Shown here in pieces: positions 53,709-64,000 of a stretch of DNA of 64,000 nt. The notes under the pieces are model-generated. The model had not been told where the DNA came from and searched no databases. It worked only from the letters and a program-made list of their open reading frames with translations. Position 1 is the stretch's first letter, and the number at the start of each line of letters is the position of its first letter. Source of the DNA: Xestospongia muta (taxonomy: Eukaryota > Porifera > Demospongiae > Haplosclerida > Petrosiidae); the NCBI GenBank assembly GCA_963693285.1, contig OY848922.1, positions 6,250,923 through 6,314,922 on the forward strand. Direction: 5' to 3'. The position numbers and the translations under genes were made by a program.

Positions 53709-55083
53709 AAGTATCAAGCTCCAATTTTCTTTTTCTACTCTACCAAACTTAGACAAATGCACTCATGGTTTTCCTATCTTTCTTTCCCAAAATTTACTTA
53801 TCCACTCTGGTCAAAGCTGTACTCGAAGTGCTGCAGCCATTGAACGATGCTGAAATGATCCACCTTGAACCCAATTAAAAAACTTTCCTCCATCCATTTT
53901 ACTCCGAATTGACATAAAATTTTTACACAGATTACTAGTATGGTTACCAACTAGTTGAGAAGCTTTGGTGACAATTCGATCGCCAGCACCTTGAATGGCA
54001 CGAAATAAGCCTGAAGGATGTGATTCAAGATGACTTTGAGAAAAGGAAGAGCTGTTTTTCTGTAAACAAGTAGTTATGTCACAGTTCGAGTGATCACCAA
54101 AGTAATGTTTTGGCCCATTATGGAAATCGCTTCTAAGTGCTTCGACATCACCAGTACAGCTATGAGCAGTGATTGCTTTCCTAGCTGCCTGTGTAACTTT
54201 GGTAATGATATGTTTTGTCAACTTACCTGAACCACCAAAACTGGGATTGTCTTTGACGATATTGGCAAGTCTTGAGTGGTAGGCCTTAACTGCATGGTTT
54301 GCACACTCTATCTTCTCAACATGTCTGCCATATGGTACTGATGTTATTATGTTATAATGAACTGAACTGTCTCCATCTCCAATAAACTTCATATACCGTA
54401 ACCCATGCATACATTCGGATAGATTGAACCCTTCCACTATTATGTCAGATTCCGTGGCTGTTGAAGATCCAGTCCAGTTCTTAAAACAACAATGCTCTCT
54501 TATATCCTCTCCTTTACTACTAGCAGCTGAGCAAATTGAACAGTACTTATTTCTAACTCTAATGAATAAAAGACATTGGGTAGCATATCCAAAAATAAGT
54601 CCAACTCCAGAATTAGCGTGGTAGGAGTGTTTATGACTCCTTTTGCTCCAACCAGCATCAACAACTACAGTTATAGATGGTACATTGTTGTGGTATTCAC
54701 CTTTTTCTATAGCTATCCGTTTTTCTTCTAGTCCAGCTGCTAACAGTTCTGATGTAACAACTTCTTCAAATAATCCTCCTAGCTTTCTTTCAAGAATACA
54801 AAATGTTTGAGTCCTCATTGATGGTTAATCTATAACAGACATTTGTTCTTCCAATTGTGCACCGCCTCCTCCAGTGGAGATTTGACCCAACACAGCACCA
54901 ATGTTGACATTATACACAGAACTATTACTGCTTCCAATTGACGATTTAAGTGAAGATTGAAATGTTATTTCTTCCTCACATTTCTTACAATAGGAAACTA
55001 GTGTTGAAGCAAGACCATCTCTCTTCTTCTCTCCTAAGAATTCTACCTCACCACCACATGTAATCCAGTGCTCACTAATTTGT
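53709..55083. repeat. Unit 3, left part (continues at 61,727)
   Basis: More diverged copy of the 4.2-kb unit. Similarity to unit 1 stops at ...ACTAATTTGTTTATATA (55,083) and resumes at AAGATATAGCTAGGCTCTGT (61,727), so 6.6 kb of nested transposons lie between the two halves here, or were lost from units 1 and 2. Confidence 0.88.
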
Positions 55084-55357
55084 TTATATATGATTTTAGA
55101 TTTTTTAAATTAATTATTTGATTGCCATCAAGACAGTACATCTGATGATGTCCAGAATGGAGAAACAGTGAGCCATTTGTGTTAGATGCTTCTAAGGAAG
55201 GACTGTCAACAGGAATCATTGTACTAGTATAATTTATTGTTGTGAAGGGAGATGGTAATAAAGCAGTTGATTGTCTTATTTCTGCCCTCTTTTCATAGAG
55301 ATTCTCGAGATGACTTAATTTTTTTTTTGTAGAAGAACATTTTTTATCCTTCCTCAA
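53811..55357 (-). CDS. MULE (Mutator-like) transposase domain, unit 3: best-preserved copy
   Basis: A 335-codon open frame (54,818-53,811) plus the N-terminal piece (55,357-55,043, with MRKDKKCSSTKKKLSHLENL and GNQIINLKNLKSYINK). The two are joined by a frame shift near 55,080 and a stop (ID, TAA, PS) near 54,825. Within it: MRTQTFCILERKLGGLFEEV, SITVVVDAGWSKRSHKHSYH, LIFGYATQCLLFIRVRNKYC with a C..C pair, CFKNWTGSSTATESDIIVEG, YMKFIGDGDSSVHYNIITSV, IECANHAVKAYHSRLANIVK, GPKHYFGDHSNCDITTC. Candidate catalytic acids are the D of VVDAGW, the D of GDGDS and later E/D residues. This is the Mutator-like domain that precedes YqaJ in related proteins. No YqaJ follows this copy; it ends at a stop after AAALRVQL. 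Confidence 0.85.
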
Positions 55358-55510
55358 GGCATTCTTAGATATAGCGCATTTTCAAATGGCTTAGAATGCA
55401 AACCAACCACAAATATGTGTTTAATGAGTGTGTTATGAAATCATGAATATAGTATGAATATTATTATAGTAAAATTATTTGGCTTCTGACTTCCACCATA
55501 CCGCCACCTT

Positions 55511-56106
55511 AACACTTTGTAACGAAATTATTGACGAATGACTAAATGACGAAATTTAATTTTCCTTCAAGGCATAAACACATTGTCAATTGAACATGCT
55601 TTGGAAATGTTATAACGTGTTCAAATAAAGCTATAACTAGTTTCTAACTCTTATTTTAAACTGTAAGGATGTCAGTACAGTGGAGTAACAACGAGCACTG
55701 TCTTATACGTGGTACATGTAAGTTGACCCACATTGTCTACTATTTGTATACAAGTTACACCAAGAAGTGCCCATTTCTTTATATTGAGTTGACTTCTTGC
55801 CTGAATAAGTAGTACAAAGAATAAAGTACGTAATTAGGTTGTCTATATAATGTTGTATACAAGTAATTATATATGTAATTCATTTGGTTATATAACTGTT
55901 GATTAATAGTATGTATCTAAAGATATTTAGTGTAAGAAACAGTCATCACTCTTCCCAGTATGGCAGAGGTGTAAATTACAATCTTGACAATACCACTGAG
56001 TATATTTCCTTATATTCTTATAGGTGTAGCAGTAGTGATATCAGTAATGTTTGTCGTTCAGTTTCAGTGAGAAGTGACTCTGGCCAAAAAATTGTTCTGG
56101 TAATAT
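55511..56106 (-). mobile_element. piggyBac 3' terminus and C-terminal zinc-ribbon relic
   Basis: TTAACACTTTGTAACGAA at 55,510-55,528 resembles piggyBac termini in this window. The minus strand at 56,040-55,920 reads YTQWYCQDCNLHLCHTGKSD then DCFLH, nearly the same as the cysteine-rich tail of the complete element (TQWYCSDCSLYLCHTGKSDD). Stops and frameshifts occur upstream. It is probably the end of the older piggyBac whose N-terminus is at 62 kb. Confidence 0.72.
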
Positions 56107-56156
56107 AGAAGGACAAACATTACATTTTTGACTATTGTGCAAGCTAATGAGTTTAG

Positions 56157-56790
56157 ATGGTTACCAACTAGTTGAGAAGCTTTGGTGACAATGCGATCGC
56201 CAGCACCTTGAATAGCATTGAATAAGTCTGAAGGAAGTGATTCAAGATGACTTTGAGAAAAGGAAGAGCTGTTTTTCTGTAAACAAGTAGTTATGTCACA
56301 GTTCGAGTGATCACCAAAGTAATGTTTTGGCCCATAATGGAAATCGCTTCTAAGTGCTTCGACATCACCAGTACAGCTATGAGCAGTGATTGCTTTCCTA
56401 GCTGCCTGTGTAATTTTGGTAATGATATGTTTTGTCAACTTACCTGAACCACCAAAACTGGGATTGTCTTTGACGATATTGGCAAGTCTTGAGTGGTAGG
56501 ACTTAACTGCATGGTTTGCACACTCTATCTTCTCAACATGTCTGCTATATAGTACTGATGTTATTATGTTATAATGAACTGAACTGTCTCCATCTCCAAA
56601 AAACTTCATATACCGTAACCCATGCATACATTCGGATAGATTGAACCCTTCCATATTATGTCAGATTCCATGGCTGTTGAAGATCCAGTCCAGTTCTTAA
56701 AACAACAATACTCTCTTATATCCTCTCCTTTACTACTAGCAACTGAGCAAATTGAACAGTACTTATTTCTAACTCCAATGAATAAATTGT
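56157..56790 (-). mobile_element. MULE transposase fragment between 26-bp direct repeats
   Basis: This 634-bp stretch is a copy of 53,939-54,565 (open frame 56,654-56,106 contains FGGSGKLTKHIITKITQAAR). It interrupts the piggyBac relic and is flanked by ACTATTGT(G/A)CAAGCTAATG... direct repeats of 26 bp (56,131-56,156 and 56,791-56,816) with one mismatch. It has no transposon termini of its own, so it looks like filler DNA captured at a staggered break. Confidence 0.85.
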
Positions 56791-56988
56791 ACTATTGTAC
56801 AAGCTAATGAGTTTAGTTGCAAGATTGAGATGAAAGTCATTCATGTTGTGAAATGATGGTTCGGAAAGAAGACATTGAAAAATGTAAGCATTTGTGATAG
56901 CTAGTTCTATGCTAAAGTAGGCAATGTATACATAGCATTTCCGCCCACGAGCTTTAATACTGTCACAGTTGATCATTTCGATCAACAC
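56791..56988 (-). pseudogene. piggyBac C-terminal DDE fragment (older element)
   Basis: Reads IKARGRKCYVYIAYFSIELA and ITNAYIFQC...FHLNLATKLIS, matching the segment of piggyBac that follows the third catalytic aspartate (ARGYKAYKYIFYFLTDVVIT in the complete element). It is interrupted at LATKLIS by the MULE fragment. Confidence 0.75.
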
Positions 56989-57493
56989 TACCTATCTCCT
57001 AAAAATAAGGATTACTGAAATTATATTCTCATCTCCAGAAATATTGCAAATGGTTGTGGAAATAACTTCAAGTGTCAGCCTTTCAAAGGGTAAAGTTAGC
57101 TTTTAGTTCTGATATGCTGTTAGTACATTTTGATCCTCATAGAGAGATCTTATTATAATATGTCCGAGTTGAGATGATACACCCAGACATGTAAATAACT
57201 TCGCCTTTTTACGTGCTATCTACATGGAACTTGCACCAATTGATTCAGCTTGCAAAAACACATATATAACATTGGGCTGTCTAGTGCTACGAAAAAGTAA
57301 AAAACTAAAAACCTCCTTACATTTTTAATTGCATACCTTCGTCATACTTCAAATTACACACCTTTGAGGATTTAACGAATAACAATTTTCACTTCAAGAA
57401 GTCAGCCGTGTGTCACGATGAAATTGAAAATTACAACTCTAATTGCATGAACAAATGTTCTATTATGACTGTTATTATTATAAAAAGTAATAA

Positions 57494-58175
57494 TCAGTAT
57501 TGTCTTTTGCAATTTAAGGCAGCTATAAGACACTGTGGTTCTGAAAAAAAGATTTTAATAAAGAAGGAAGACTTTCTCTTTCTGTAACCTCTTGATGTTG
57601 GCTCATGAATGTCCCTTCGACCATACATAGCCAAATCAGCTAAAGGAATTCTTTTAACTTTACCTTTAAATATAACCAATGGCTTAACTCGAGAAACACC
57701 ATCTGCAAACAAGGTAAGTTGAACAGTGCATTGTCTTTTATCCAACCCTGAAGATGCAGCACGAACCGATACACTCTAGGACTATTAGTGAAAGAAAAAA
57801 GGAAGTGGTGTTTGGTCAACATTGGTGATACAACTTAAATGAAATCTGCCCAACTTTTCATCAACTTGTTCTCCTTATAGAGAAATCTCTCTAAATAAAT
57901 GATGGAAATGACGAATAGCTTCTTTCTTGCTTTCTGGTGGTTTCAGACATGAATTGGTGGCACGTCTCAAGCTAATTTTATAGCGTTTTTTAAAACCAGC
58001 AAACCAGCCATCTGGAAAAGAAAAATTTTAACCAGGATATTGTTCGTTAACAATCTGTTTGGTACTGTTCTTGAACCACCAGCCTTTAATTTTGATACCC
58101 CTTCGACGTAGCTGTCGAAACTCTGCATGGACCTGCTCTTCCATTAAAGGAAACTGAGCACTTCTTATAAACATC
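57494..58175 (-). pseudogene. Pogo/CENP-B-type (DDE_1) transposase relic
   Basis: The minus strand reads VHAEFRQLRRRGIKIKGWWF then KNSTKQIVNEQYPG (58,150-58,030) and DGWFAGFKKRYKISLRRATN (about 58,010-57,950), which is a CENP-B-type HTH, then ITNVDQTPLPFFF (first DDE aspartate) and SSGLDKRQCTVQLTLFADGV, SRVKPLVIFKGKVKRIP (57,750-57,650). Stops and frameshifts are present and the C-terminal third is lost. It cuts into the older piggyBac relic. Confidence 0.78.
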
Positions 58176-58179
58176 ACTC

Positions 58180-58377
58180 TTTTGGTACCTTGTAAGGACC
58201 AGTGTAAGGACAACTCTGGCTGTGTGGGGTAGCTCAGGTCTAACAAGCTCTTTTGCCCGTCCATAGCATATGGCTACCTTATAAAGGTAGCCAGACACAC
58301 TGTCAGCAAGTACAAATGCCTTTATACCCCAAGGAGTTAGTTTACCTTTGAGGTACGGTCGAAAAGTAACCCTGCCT
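58180..58377 (-). pseudogene. Older piggyBac: DDE segment left of the nested insertion
   Basis: FRPYLKGKLTPWGIKAFVLA then DSVSGYLYKVAICYGRAKEL: the piggyBac block following the first catalytic aspartate. The preceding codons (IDESAIAFKGR) lie at 61,364 onward, on the other side of the young piggyBac, which inserted at the TTTAAA of AFKGR. Confidence 0.88.
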
Positions 58378-58381
58378 TTAA

Positions 58382-61359
58382 CCCTTTTTTAACGAATTAA
58401 TTCCGTAGGTGGGGTCACCGGATGTCGAAATTTAATTTGCCTCAAGCACATGTTCATAGAAACAAGAGGAAGACGCCTTGGAGAACTTTTAACAAGTTCA
58501 ATTACGAGTAAATAAGGCAACCTTCGTTGATTTGTAGGTCTAGAGATGTTATAAAACGATTCTACAAGTAAATTTTACCTCGAACTCTGTTGTAAGTAAG
58601 TCATTCTGTCGTATCTTTTCTACTACCGTCTTTGTAATGAAAAAAGTGCTTGAAATTCAAGCGCTTGGGCTAAGGTACATTAGTGATAGCTTCTGTAAGT
58701 ACTACAAATGATGCAAAACATGTCCAATATATATAAAAGTTAGTATTGCTTACCTTGTTTGTAGAAATTTATAATTAGATTTTGTGTGTTGTGCGTGTCT
58801 ATCTGTATATGCTTATTATTTGAATGACTACTGTTTGTTAAGTTAGACAATTCAGTTAGGTGTTGATAATATATATTTATTCTTTTTGTATATATGTAAG
58901 TGTCTCTTTAATTTTCATTAGGTCCATGGTGGGTGTGGTAGTGTAGGAAACAGTCATCACTCTTTCCAGTATGACAGAGGTAAAGGCTGCAGTCACTACA
59001 ATACCATTGAGTATCTCTTCGTTTGTTTAGAAATGCATAACAGTAGTGACACCTGTGTCTACTGCCATCACGCTTTTGAGGAAAATGGTGCTGACAAAAT
59101 TTTTTCACTGGTAGACACAATGAAGGACGACCAGGACGCTTACGACCATGATACGATCCAATGAGAAGGTGGCCTAAGTTTAGGCGAAAGTCTTTGATCG
59201 TTTTGAATGGAGATGTGGGAAGGAATGTTTGCAAGAGGTAAGTGTTTGTAATGACGACATCAGTTAAAAAGTAAAAAATATACTTATAAGCCTTATATCC
59301 TCTTGCATTGAGGCAGTAGTACTGCCTCAGTTGATCATTACGATCAACTCCACCCATTTTTTTGTTATAATTGGCTATTAGTTGAGGACAATTTACTAGT
59401 TTTTTTTCTCCATTTTGTTGCTTCCTCTCCACTTGTGTTGTTGCCAAAGGTTGAGAGTTTGTGGCAAGAGCACTTACTACCTTTGTGTCTTGCCACACAG
59501 TCATTAGCAAACTTTCATGTTGTAATAGCCTGAATTCTCCCCTCTCCTTGAAACCTTTCTTTAGAATTGGTTTGAATTCTGTTGGATAGAACTTTCTATC
59601 TGACCGCATTGTTCCACAGGCATAAATTTTGTCTTCTAGCAGATCCTTAAAAAGTGGAATGCCTGTAAAAAAATTATCACAGTATATGTGATGGTTTTTT
59701 CCGACAATGGTTCTTGTCAAGTCTCGGACAACCCGTGACCCTAGTCCTGTTTCTGATCTCTTCTCCTTTCCACAATATACTTGGTATTCACATAAAAACC
59801 CATTGTCACTATCAGCCCTGACCCAAACTTTAAATCCTCTCTTGATAGGCTTTTTGGGAACATATTGTTTCATTGCTGATCTGCCCTTAAATTTTATCAT
59901 TGCCTCGTCTATACTGTTGTCACGATTTGGATTATATAATGTAAGGAATTTGTTGTTAAGAAATTCCAGAATTGGTCTTACTTTACCAAGACGATCATAT
60001 TGTGGTGTACCTGGTAGTGCTAACGTCGCATTGTCTACAAAATGGAGATATCGTGAAATGTCCATAAATCTATCTCGAGAAATTCGATCTGCTATGGGAG
60101 TGTAGTGATAATATGGGTCATTTTTCCAATAATCATATAGGGATGGTAATTTTACTATTCCCATTACGATCATAAATCCCAAGTATGCCTGCAATTCTTC
60201 AATAGACACTTTTGTCCATTTGGCATACTTTTCTCCACCCATACATGTTTCAGCATATCTGTTTGTCTCGTCTACTATCAGTTGTAGAAGTGATTGTGTA
60301 AAAAATAGCATAAAAGCCTCAAGTGGTGATGAAGGGACAGAAACAGTTGGTCCCACTGATTCTGTAAACGAATCTATAGTGACTGGCATGTAATTGTTTG
60401 ACCATTTTATCTCTCCTAGGGTGTGGTCACTTGGGGATTGGCTATGAAGATATTTACAGATGAGAAATGTACATTTATTGTATAACTTACCTTTGTTTAG
60501 ATTTGTTAGTGGCAGACACAGGATTTTCAAGAGAAGTCCTATTATGATTGTAGGTAAACTGTTTTTTTTTGGCATGTGTTCACTTACGCTGAAAGTGGTG
60601 TATCATTTAGTGAACTTGATGGACATGCAAGTGACTCTATTTGTTGGTAGCTATTTATTTCAGAATCAGTAAAAGGTAATATTTGTGATATTTACCATAG
60701 CGGTGCAGGTAACTGGACTGGAGACTTTTCGACTTCGACATCAACAGATGTACCTTCTGTTATACTAAGATTGGTAGGTTTTATATACTTTGTAAATTAT
60801 GTTATAATTTTATTACCAGTAGTCGTCCTCCATCTCATCATCTGATGTGTCAAATTCTTCATCACTCCCTGGATACATTGGTTCATCTTCAATTATATCC
60901 AAGACTTCGTCTCTTGTAAATAATCGTCTATCAGTCATTCTATTTACATAATGCATTTGTTGTTAATTGTTTACATTTATTTGAGTGATGTACTAATTAT
61001 AATGTGCAAGTATACTTGTCTTTATCATGGTTTGTATACATGTGAGTTACTAACTTGGACTGTTAAGTTGCAAGTGGAGATTTACAGACTGAGATGTTAA
61101 CAAGAATCAATACACGAGGTAATAACTTGGAGTGTTAACTTTAAATACAAAGACTGTCGAAACTTGGGTCAAATGCTGACTGCAGGTTCAGAGGCAAGCA
61201 ATAACAAGTACAGGAGCTACTACTGTAGAAAATGCACACTCTAACCACCTGTCAATGTTGCGCTATTGCTTAGTAAATTCAAATGACGCGGATTCGCGTC
61301 ATTCGTCAAGTGAAGTCACAATTTTGATGACGCGATATGCGTCATTCGTTAAAAAAGGG
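58382..61359 (-). mobile_element. Complete piggyBac element nested in an older piggyBac
   Basis: A 2,978-bp element with 16-bp perfect terminal inverted repeats CCCTTTTTTAACGAAT, flanked by TTAA (58,378-58,381 and 61,360-61,363). Removing it rejoins the older transposase frame (IDESAIAF|KGRVTFRP). The right subterminal region carries two near-palindromes, TGACGCGGATTCGCGTCATT and TGACGCGATATGCGTCATTC (61,284-61,350), likely transposase-binding sites. All parts of an autonomous element are visible. Confidence 0.95.
58908..60938 (-). CDS. piggyBac transposase, five exons, apparently intact
   Basis: Exons 60,938-60,817 (MTDRRLFTRDEVLDIIEDEP), 60,764-60,696, 60,650-60,588, 60,538-60,491 and 60,441-58,908, all with AG/GT borders and matching phases, give 1,836 nt or about 611 aa, the usual piggyBac size. 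The acidic N-terminus is followed by the DDD core: SIDEAMIKFKG (first D), HHIYCDNFFTG (second D) and NKKMGGVDRNDQLRQYY (third D). It ends with a cysteine-rich zinc-binding tail (HRCHYCYAF...TQWYCSDCSL...CFLHYH). Family knowledge: the enzyme cuts at TTAA and transposes without leaving a footprint. No stop or frameshift was found. A single-exon reading from the ATG at 60,575 would lack the acidic N-terminus and begin with an unlikely hydrophobic segment, so I favour the spliced model. Confidence 0.92.
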
Positions 61360-61363
61360 TTAA

Positions 61364-61680
61364 AGGCAATCGCTGACTCATCAATAGCCACATGTTGTGA
61401 AAGAGTGTAGGATGATTGAAATGCTGGAACTAGATGGTCAAGTAATGGCTCATATCAATATCACAGCTACAAAACCCTTCATTTCATCTATTGTCACTAG
61501 ATGCCAGCTTCTGTACAATGAGCCACGCTTTATCTATAAGCAAGAGGTATGTTAGAGTAACTAATTGTTTATTACTACTTACCTGCATACAACCAATCTT
61601 CTTAGCAGCATACTTATTGGTATTATACACAAGAAATTGCCACAAAGCATCAAGAAGAATAGAGAAAAACAATCTTCTGG
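61364..61680 (-). pseudogene. Older piggyBac: N-terminal half of the DDE region
   Basis: Fragments ILLDALWQFLVYNTNKYAAK (about 61,660-61,600), then across a GTAAGT...TTATAG intron HLVTIDEMKGFVAVILI (about 61,500), and LSQHVAIDESAIAF (61,400-61,364) match piggyBac (F...L...IV..TN.YA, W..IT..EM..F..V, LSIDEAM..FKGR). Stops are present. It joins the 58.2-58.38 kb segment across the nested insertion, and its N-terminal exon is the MARFRAEE... ORF at 62.08 kb. Confidence 0.82.
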
Positions 61681-61774
61681 TGACTGAACAGATGGATATA
61701 TGTTACTACCAGACGACTGAGTAAATAAGATATAGCTAGGCTCTGTGTCATCTATATTTGGAATGAAAAACTAC

Positions 61775-62398
61775 TTAGCTACTACACAACTTATCAGCTC
61801 CTACTACTATCCAATGATAATCAGGTACTGTGACACCAATACCTCTGCCTCTCCCAGCACATCTTCCTCTCGCAACACCTCTTCTTATCCCAGGACCTAT
61901 TCCTATTCTAGTACCTCCCACTTCTGCAGTATCATTTGTCTCATCATTTACATTCTCTTCATCTTGCTCATCCTCAAAGCTATTACTCTCTTCACTATCA
62001 ACACTATCACTATCATCAAATTCATCATCACTAAAATCCTCTCCCAATATATGTATTACTTCTTCTGCTCTAAACCTTGCCATTGATAATTACTTCTGCC
62101 CACTGATAGTAAATATGCAATTGTTGGTACAGCTGGTTAATTTGCATATTTATATTATTTATTGCATGCTTATTATTCATTACATGTTGGGTGGGACCAT
62201 AAATAACTAATAAACAAAGGAGGACTTTCTCGTTGATAAAAAAAACAAAGGTTAGTTGAAAAACAGTCTACTAATGTAATGTCACAAATTTGTGACAATT
62301 GTCTCAATTAATAGTACACATGTGTCACAAATTTGTGTCAATTGTCTCCCTTAAATGTACTGATATGTCACAAATTTGTGACAATTGTCCTGTAAGGG
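61775..62398 (-). mobile_element. Older piggyBac: N-terminal exon and 5' terminus (unit 3)
   Basis: ORF 62,083-61,775 (MARFRAEEVIHILGEDFSDD...) and a terminus ending GGG|TTAA at 62,398/62,399. Here, unlike in units 1 and 2, downstream piggyBac coding relics follow at 61.68 kb, supporting the assignment of this exon to piggyBac. Confidence 0.78.
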
Positions 62399-62751
62399 TT
62401 AAACAACAATCACCCTTCAAAAATTTACAAGCAGGGTTGTTTATGAATTTGAACCATAAATGTATGTACATATTAATATTTCTATATACTTAGCAATGAC
62501 AGTTTCTATCTCTTTATAAGCTCAATATAACATGATGTTATTTCAACAAGTTTATAACACTACAAAGAAATGATAGGAGAAATAGATTTGAAATGAAACA
62601 TCAAGAGTTACGAAAAGTCAAGAGTTATCATTTCATGACACTTTACAATTACATAATATGTACTAGACTCTTATTGTTTGTTTTATATACATTAAATAGA
62701 ACAGAGTGTAAAATAGAAGCTTCATTAATATGCTTACATATATATACTGAC

Positions 62752-62850
62752 CTTATCAGTATGGTGGATATTCACACCATGCTGAAGTAACAAAGTAACA
62801 ACATCTTTGTGGCCATTTTGTGCTGCTTTCATCAGTGGAGTAGATCCACA
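62752..62850 (-). CDS. Host gene: ankyrin-repeat exon (unit 3), most 5' in window
   Basis: A 99-bp phase 0-0 exon with acceptor TTGTAG and donor GTCAGT. It reads CGSTPLMKAAQNGHKDVVTL then LLQHGVNIHHTDK. It differs from the unit 1 and 2 exons mainly in the first helix (FGNSPLILA versus CGSTPLMKA). More 5' exons must lie beyond the window. Confidence 0.92.
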
Positions 62851-64000
62851 CTACAATTAATAAGAACAAAATGTAATTAGAGACATACATTAAGTATTAC
62901 TTTTTAATTACATGTTATTATATTTAACATTATGTACATGTTCATGTACATAACATGTACTTGATATACTGGTCAATTAAGGACTGGGTATACTCACTTT
63001 TTAAAGATTTTAAATGATATATGCGATATGATAAAATTGGGAAAAAGAATGATCATTTCATAAAAACTAAGAAATTGTTAATTCTTAGTCTCAAAATTGA
63101 GTGACTATTGTGGACTTGTTATATTTTATTGCATATTACAAGCACTATCTTAATCAACTCTTAAAATATAATAGAAAAGCCTTTCCTGCATTCCTTAAAG
63201 TATATTAATATTTACACAATATTAATATCAGAGACAGTAAACAGTGTTATCTGTTAGCTCAGATTGAAGGAAAGGATTGGAGAAAGTATTTCCTGAATAT
63301 AGGTGAAATAGTACTTTTGACTGGTATATATCAATCACTCATAATGGCAACAGTAAATGACTTCAATTCCCTCCAATCAGGAATGAGTTACCAGGTTATA
63401 TCATATGTAATGAGATCAATAAACCTCATTGAAAACCTCCAAAAGAAATGCAGGTTTATACTTAAAATATGCACTATCAAAAAACAGCCATCGTATGAGT
63501 TCAAATTGTCACATGATCACTTTATGATGTCATAAAAGCTCTGATCATAATGTTACTATTTCATCATAATAAACTATATAGTATTCATCAACAATAGTAG
63601 TACAATTCAAATATTGTACATTAGTGGTTATCAGTATATACAATGTAACACTAATGACAAAGAAAAACAAAACCATATTTTATAAAACATTCTAAGACTC
63701 TTTTGAAGACACTATTGATGCTGTAAGGGACTGGATTATTAATGATTTAGAGTACTGCGATTTCTTGATTGCTATGTGCATCAGTGACTCAAAATACTCC
63801 ATTGATCTCAACACGTACATAATATTATAGTCAATTCAAAATAACATAATTACAATTTTTTTATTCAATTGCTCATGATTGTTGTAGCCATTGGTAATTT
63901 TTATTTTCTTATAGGTTTTTAGTAAATGTTACAATGTGATTATAGGAAACTATATATGATAGGTAGTACACAGTGGACTGATGTGTATAATATATACAGA
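62851..64000. other. ANK intron, right edge
   Basis: AT-rich intron. It shares 62,860-63,420 with 10,475-11,090, and 63,735 onward with 48,085 onward of unit 1, preserving about 600 bp that units 1 and 2 lack. No gene recognised. Confidence 0.6.

Larger units (their letters stand above)
61727..63130. repeat. Unit 3, right part
   Basis: Resumes similarity to units 1 and 2 at AAGATATAGCTAGGCTCTGT and runs through the piggyBac N-terminal exon, the triple GTCACAAATTTGTG motif and the ANK exon, with more substitutions and small indels than units 1 and 2 show between themselves. Confidence 0.9.

Overview
This is eukaryotic, very probably animal, DNA. It is AT-rich, coding segments are bounded by GT/AG splice sites, and there are no operons or tRNA/rRNA genes. 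The domain mix (ankyrin repeats + Roc-like GTPase + COR + Death domains) and the transposon mix (piggyBac, MULE with a YqaJ nuclease, Harbinger, ISL2EU, pogo, hAT, CACTA, Ty3/gypsy, LINE) suggest a demosponge such as Amphimedon. The species is an inference; no host marker gene is visible. || HOST GENE. One minus-strand gene appears to fill about 11.4-62.9 kb, with its 5' end beyond the window. In transcription order the exons are: ankyrin repeats at 62.8, 51.9, 47.7, 33.7, 23.3 and 16.4 kb; one large Roc-GTPase/COR exon (15,668-13,842); a post-COR exon (13,705-13,261); two mini-exons and a third at 12.9 kb; a Death-domain exon (12,860-12,606); three more mini-exons; and a terminal Death-like exon ending at a stop at 11,423. 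Splice phases agree at every junction. ANK exons are 99 bp, phase 0-0. Internal exons between the post-COR and terminal exons are phase 1-1 and multiples of three. The Roc exon carries one surplus base (frameshift near 15,480). || INTRONS. The ANK introns are packed with transposons and have been duplicated. A 4.2-kb unit carrying one ANK exon is present twice in near-identical tandem (45.3-53.7 kb) plus an older interrupted copy (53.7-55.1 and 61.7-63.1 kb). A second block pair (about 18-25 kb and 31-38.8 kb) shares a pogo-like element, a piggyBac relic, an ANK exon and a gypsy relic. Insertions present in one block and absent from the other give internal empty sites for a Harbinger element (20,471-21,226) and a CACTG-ended element (33,867-37,190). 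|| LEFT FLANK (1-11.4 kb): a gypsy pol ORF, a CACTA transposase relic, a 56-bp perfect palindrome, a possible small secreted-protein gene, a MULE-type foldback element with perfect 160-bp arms and 9-bp target duplications, and a decayed ANK exon beyond the host gene's stop. || BEST PRESERVED MOBILE ELEMENT: a complete piggyBac (58,382-61,359) with TTAA duplications, 16-bp terminal repeats and a five-exon transposase of about 611 aa, inserted into the transposase relic of an older piggyBac. The least familiar item is the intron-bearing gene of about 370 codons inside the 3.3-kb CACTG element.
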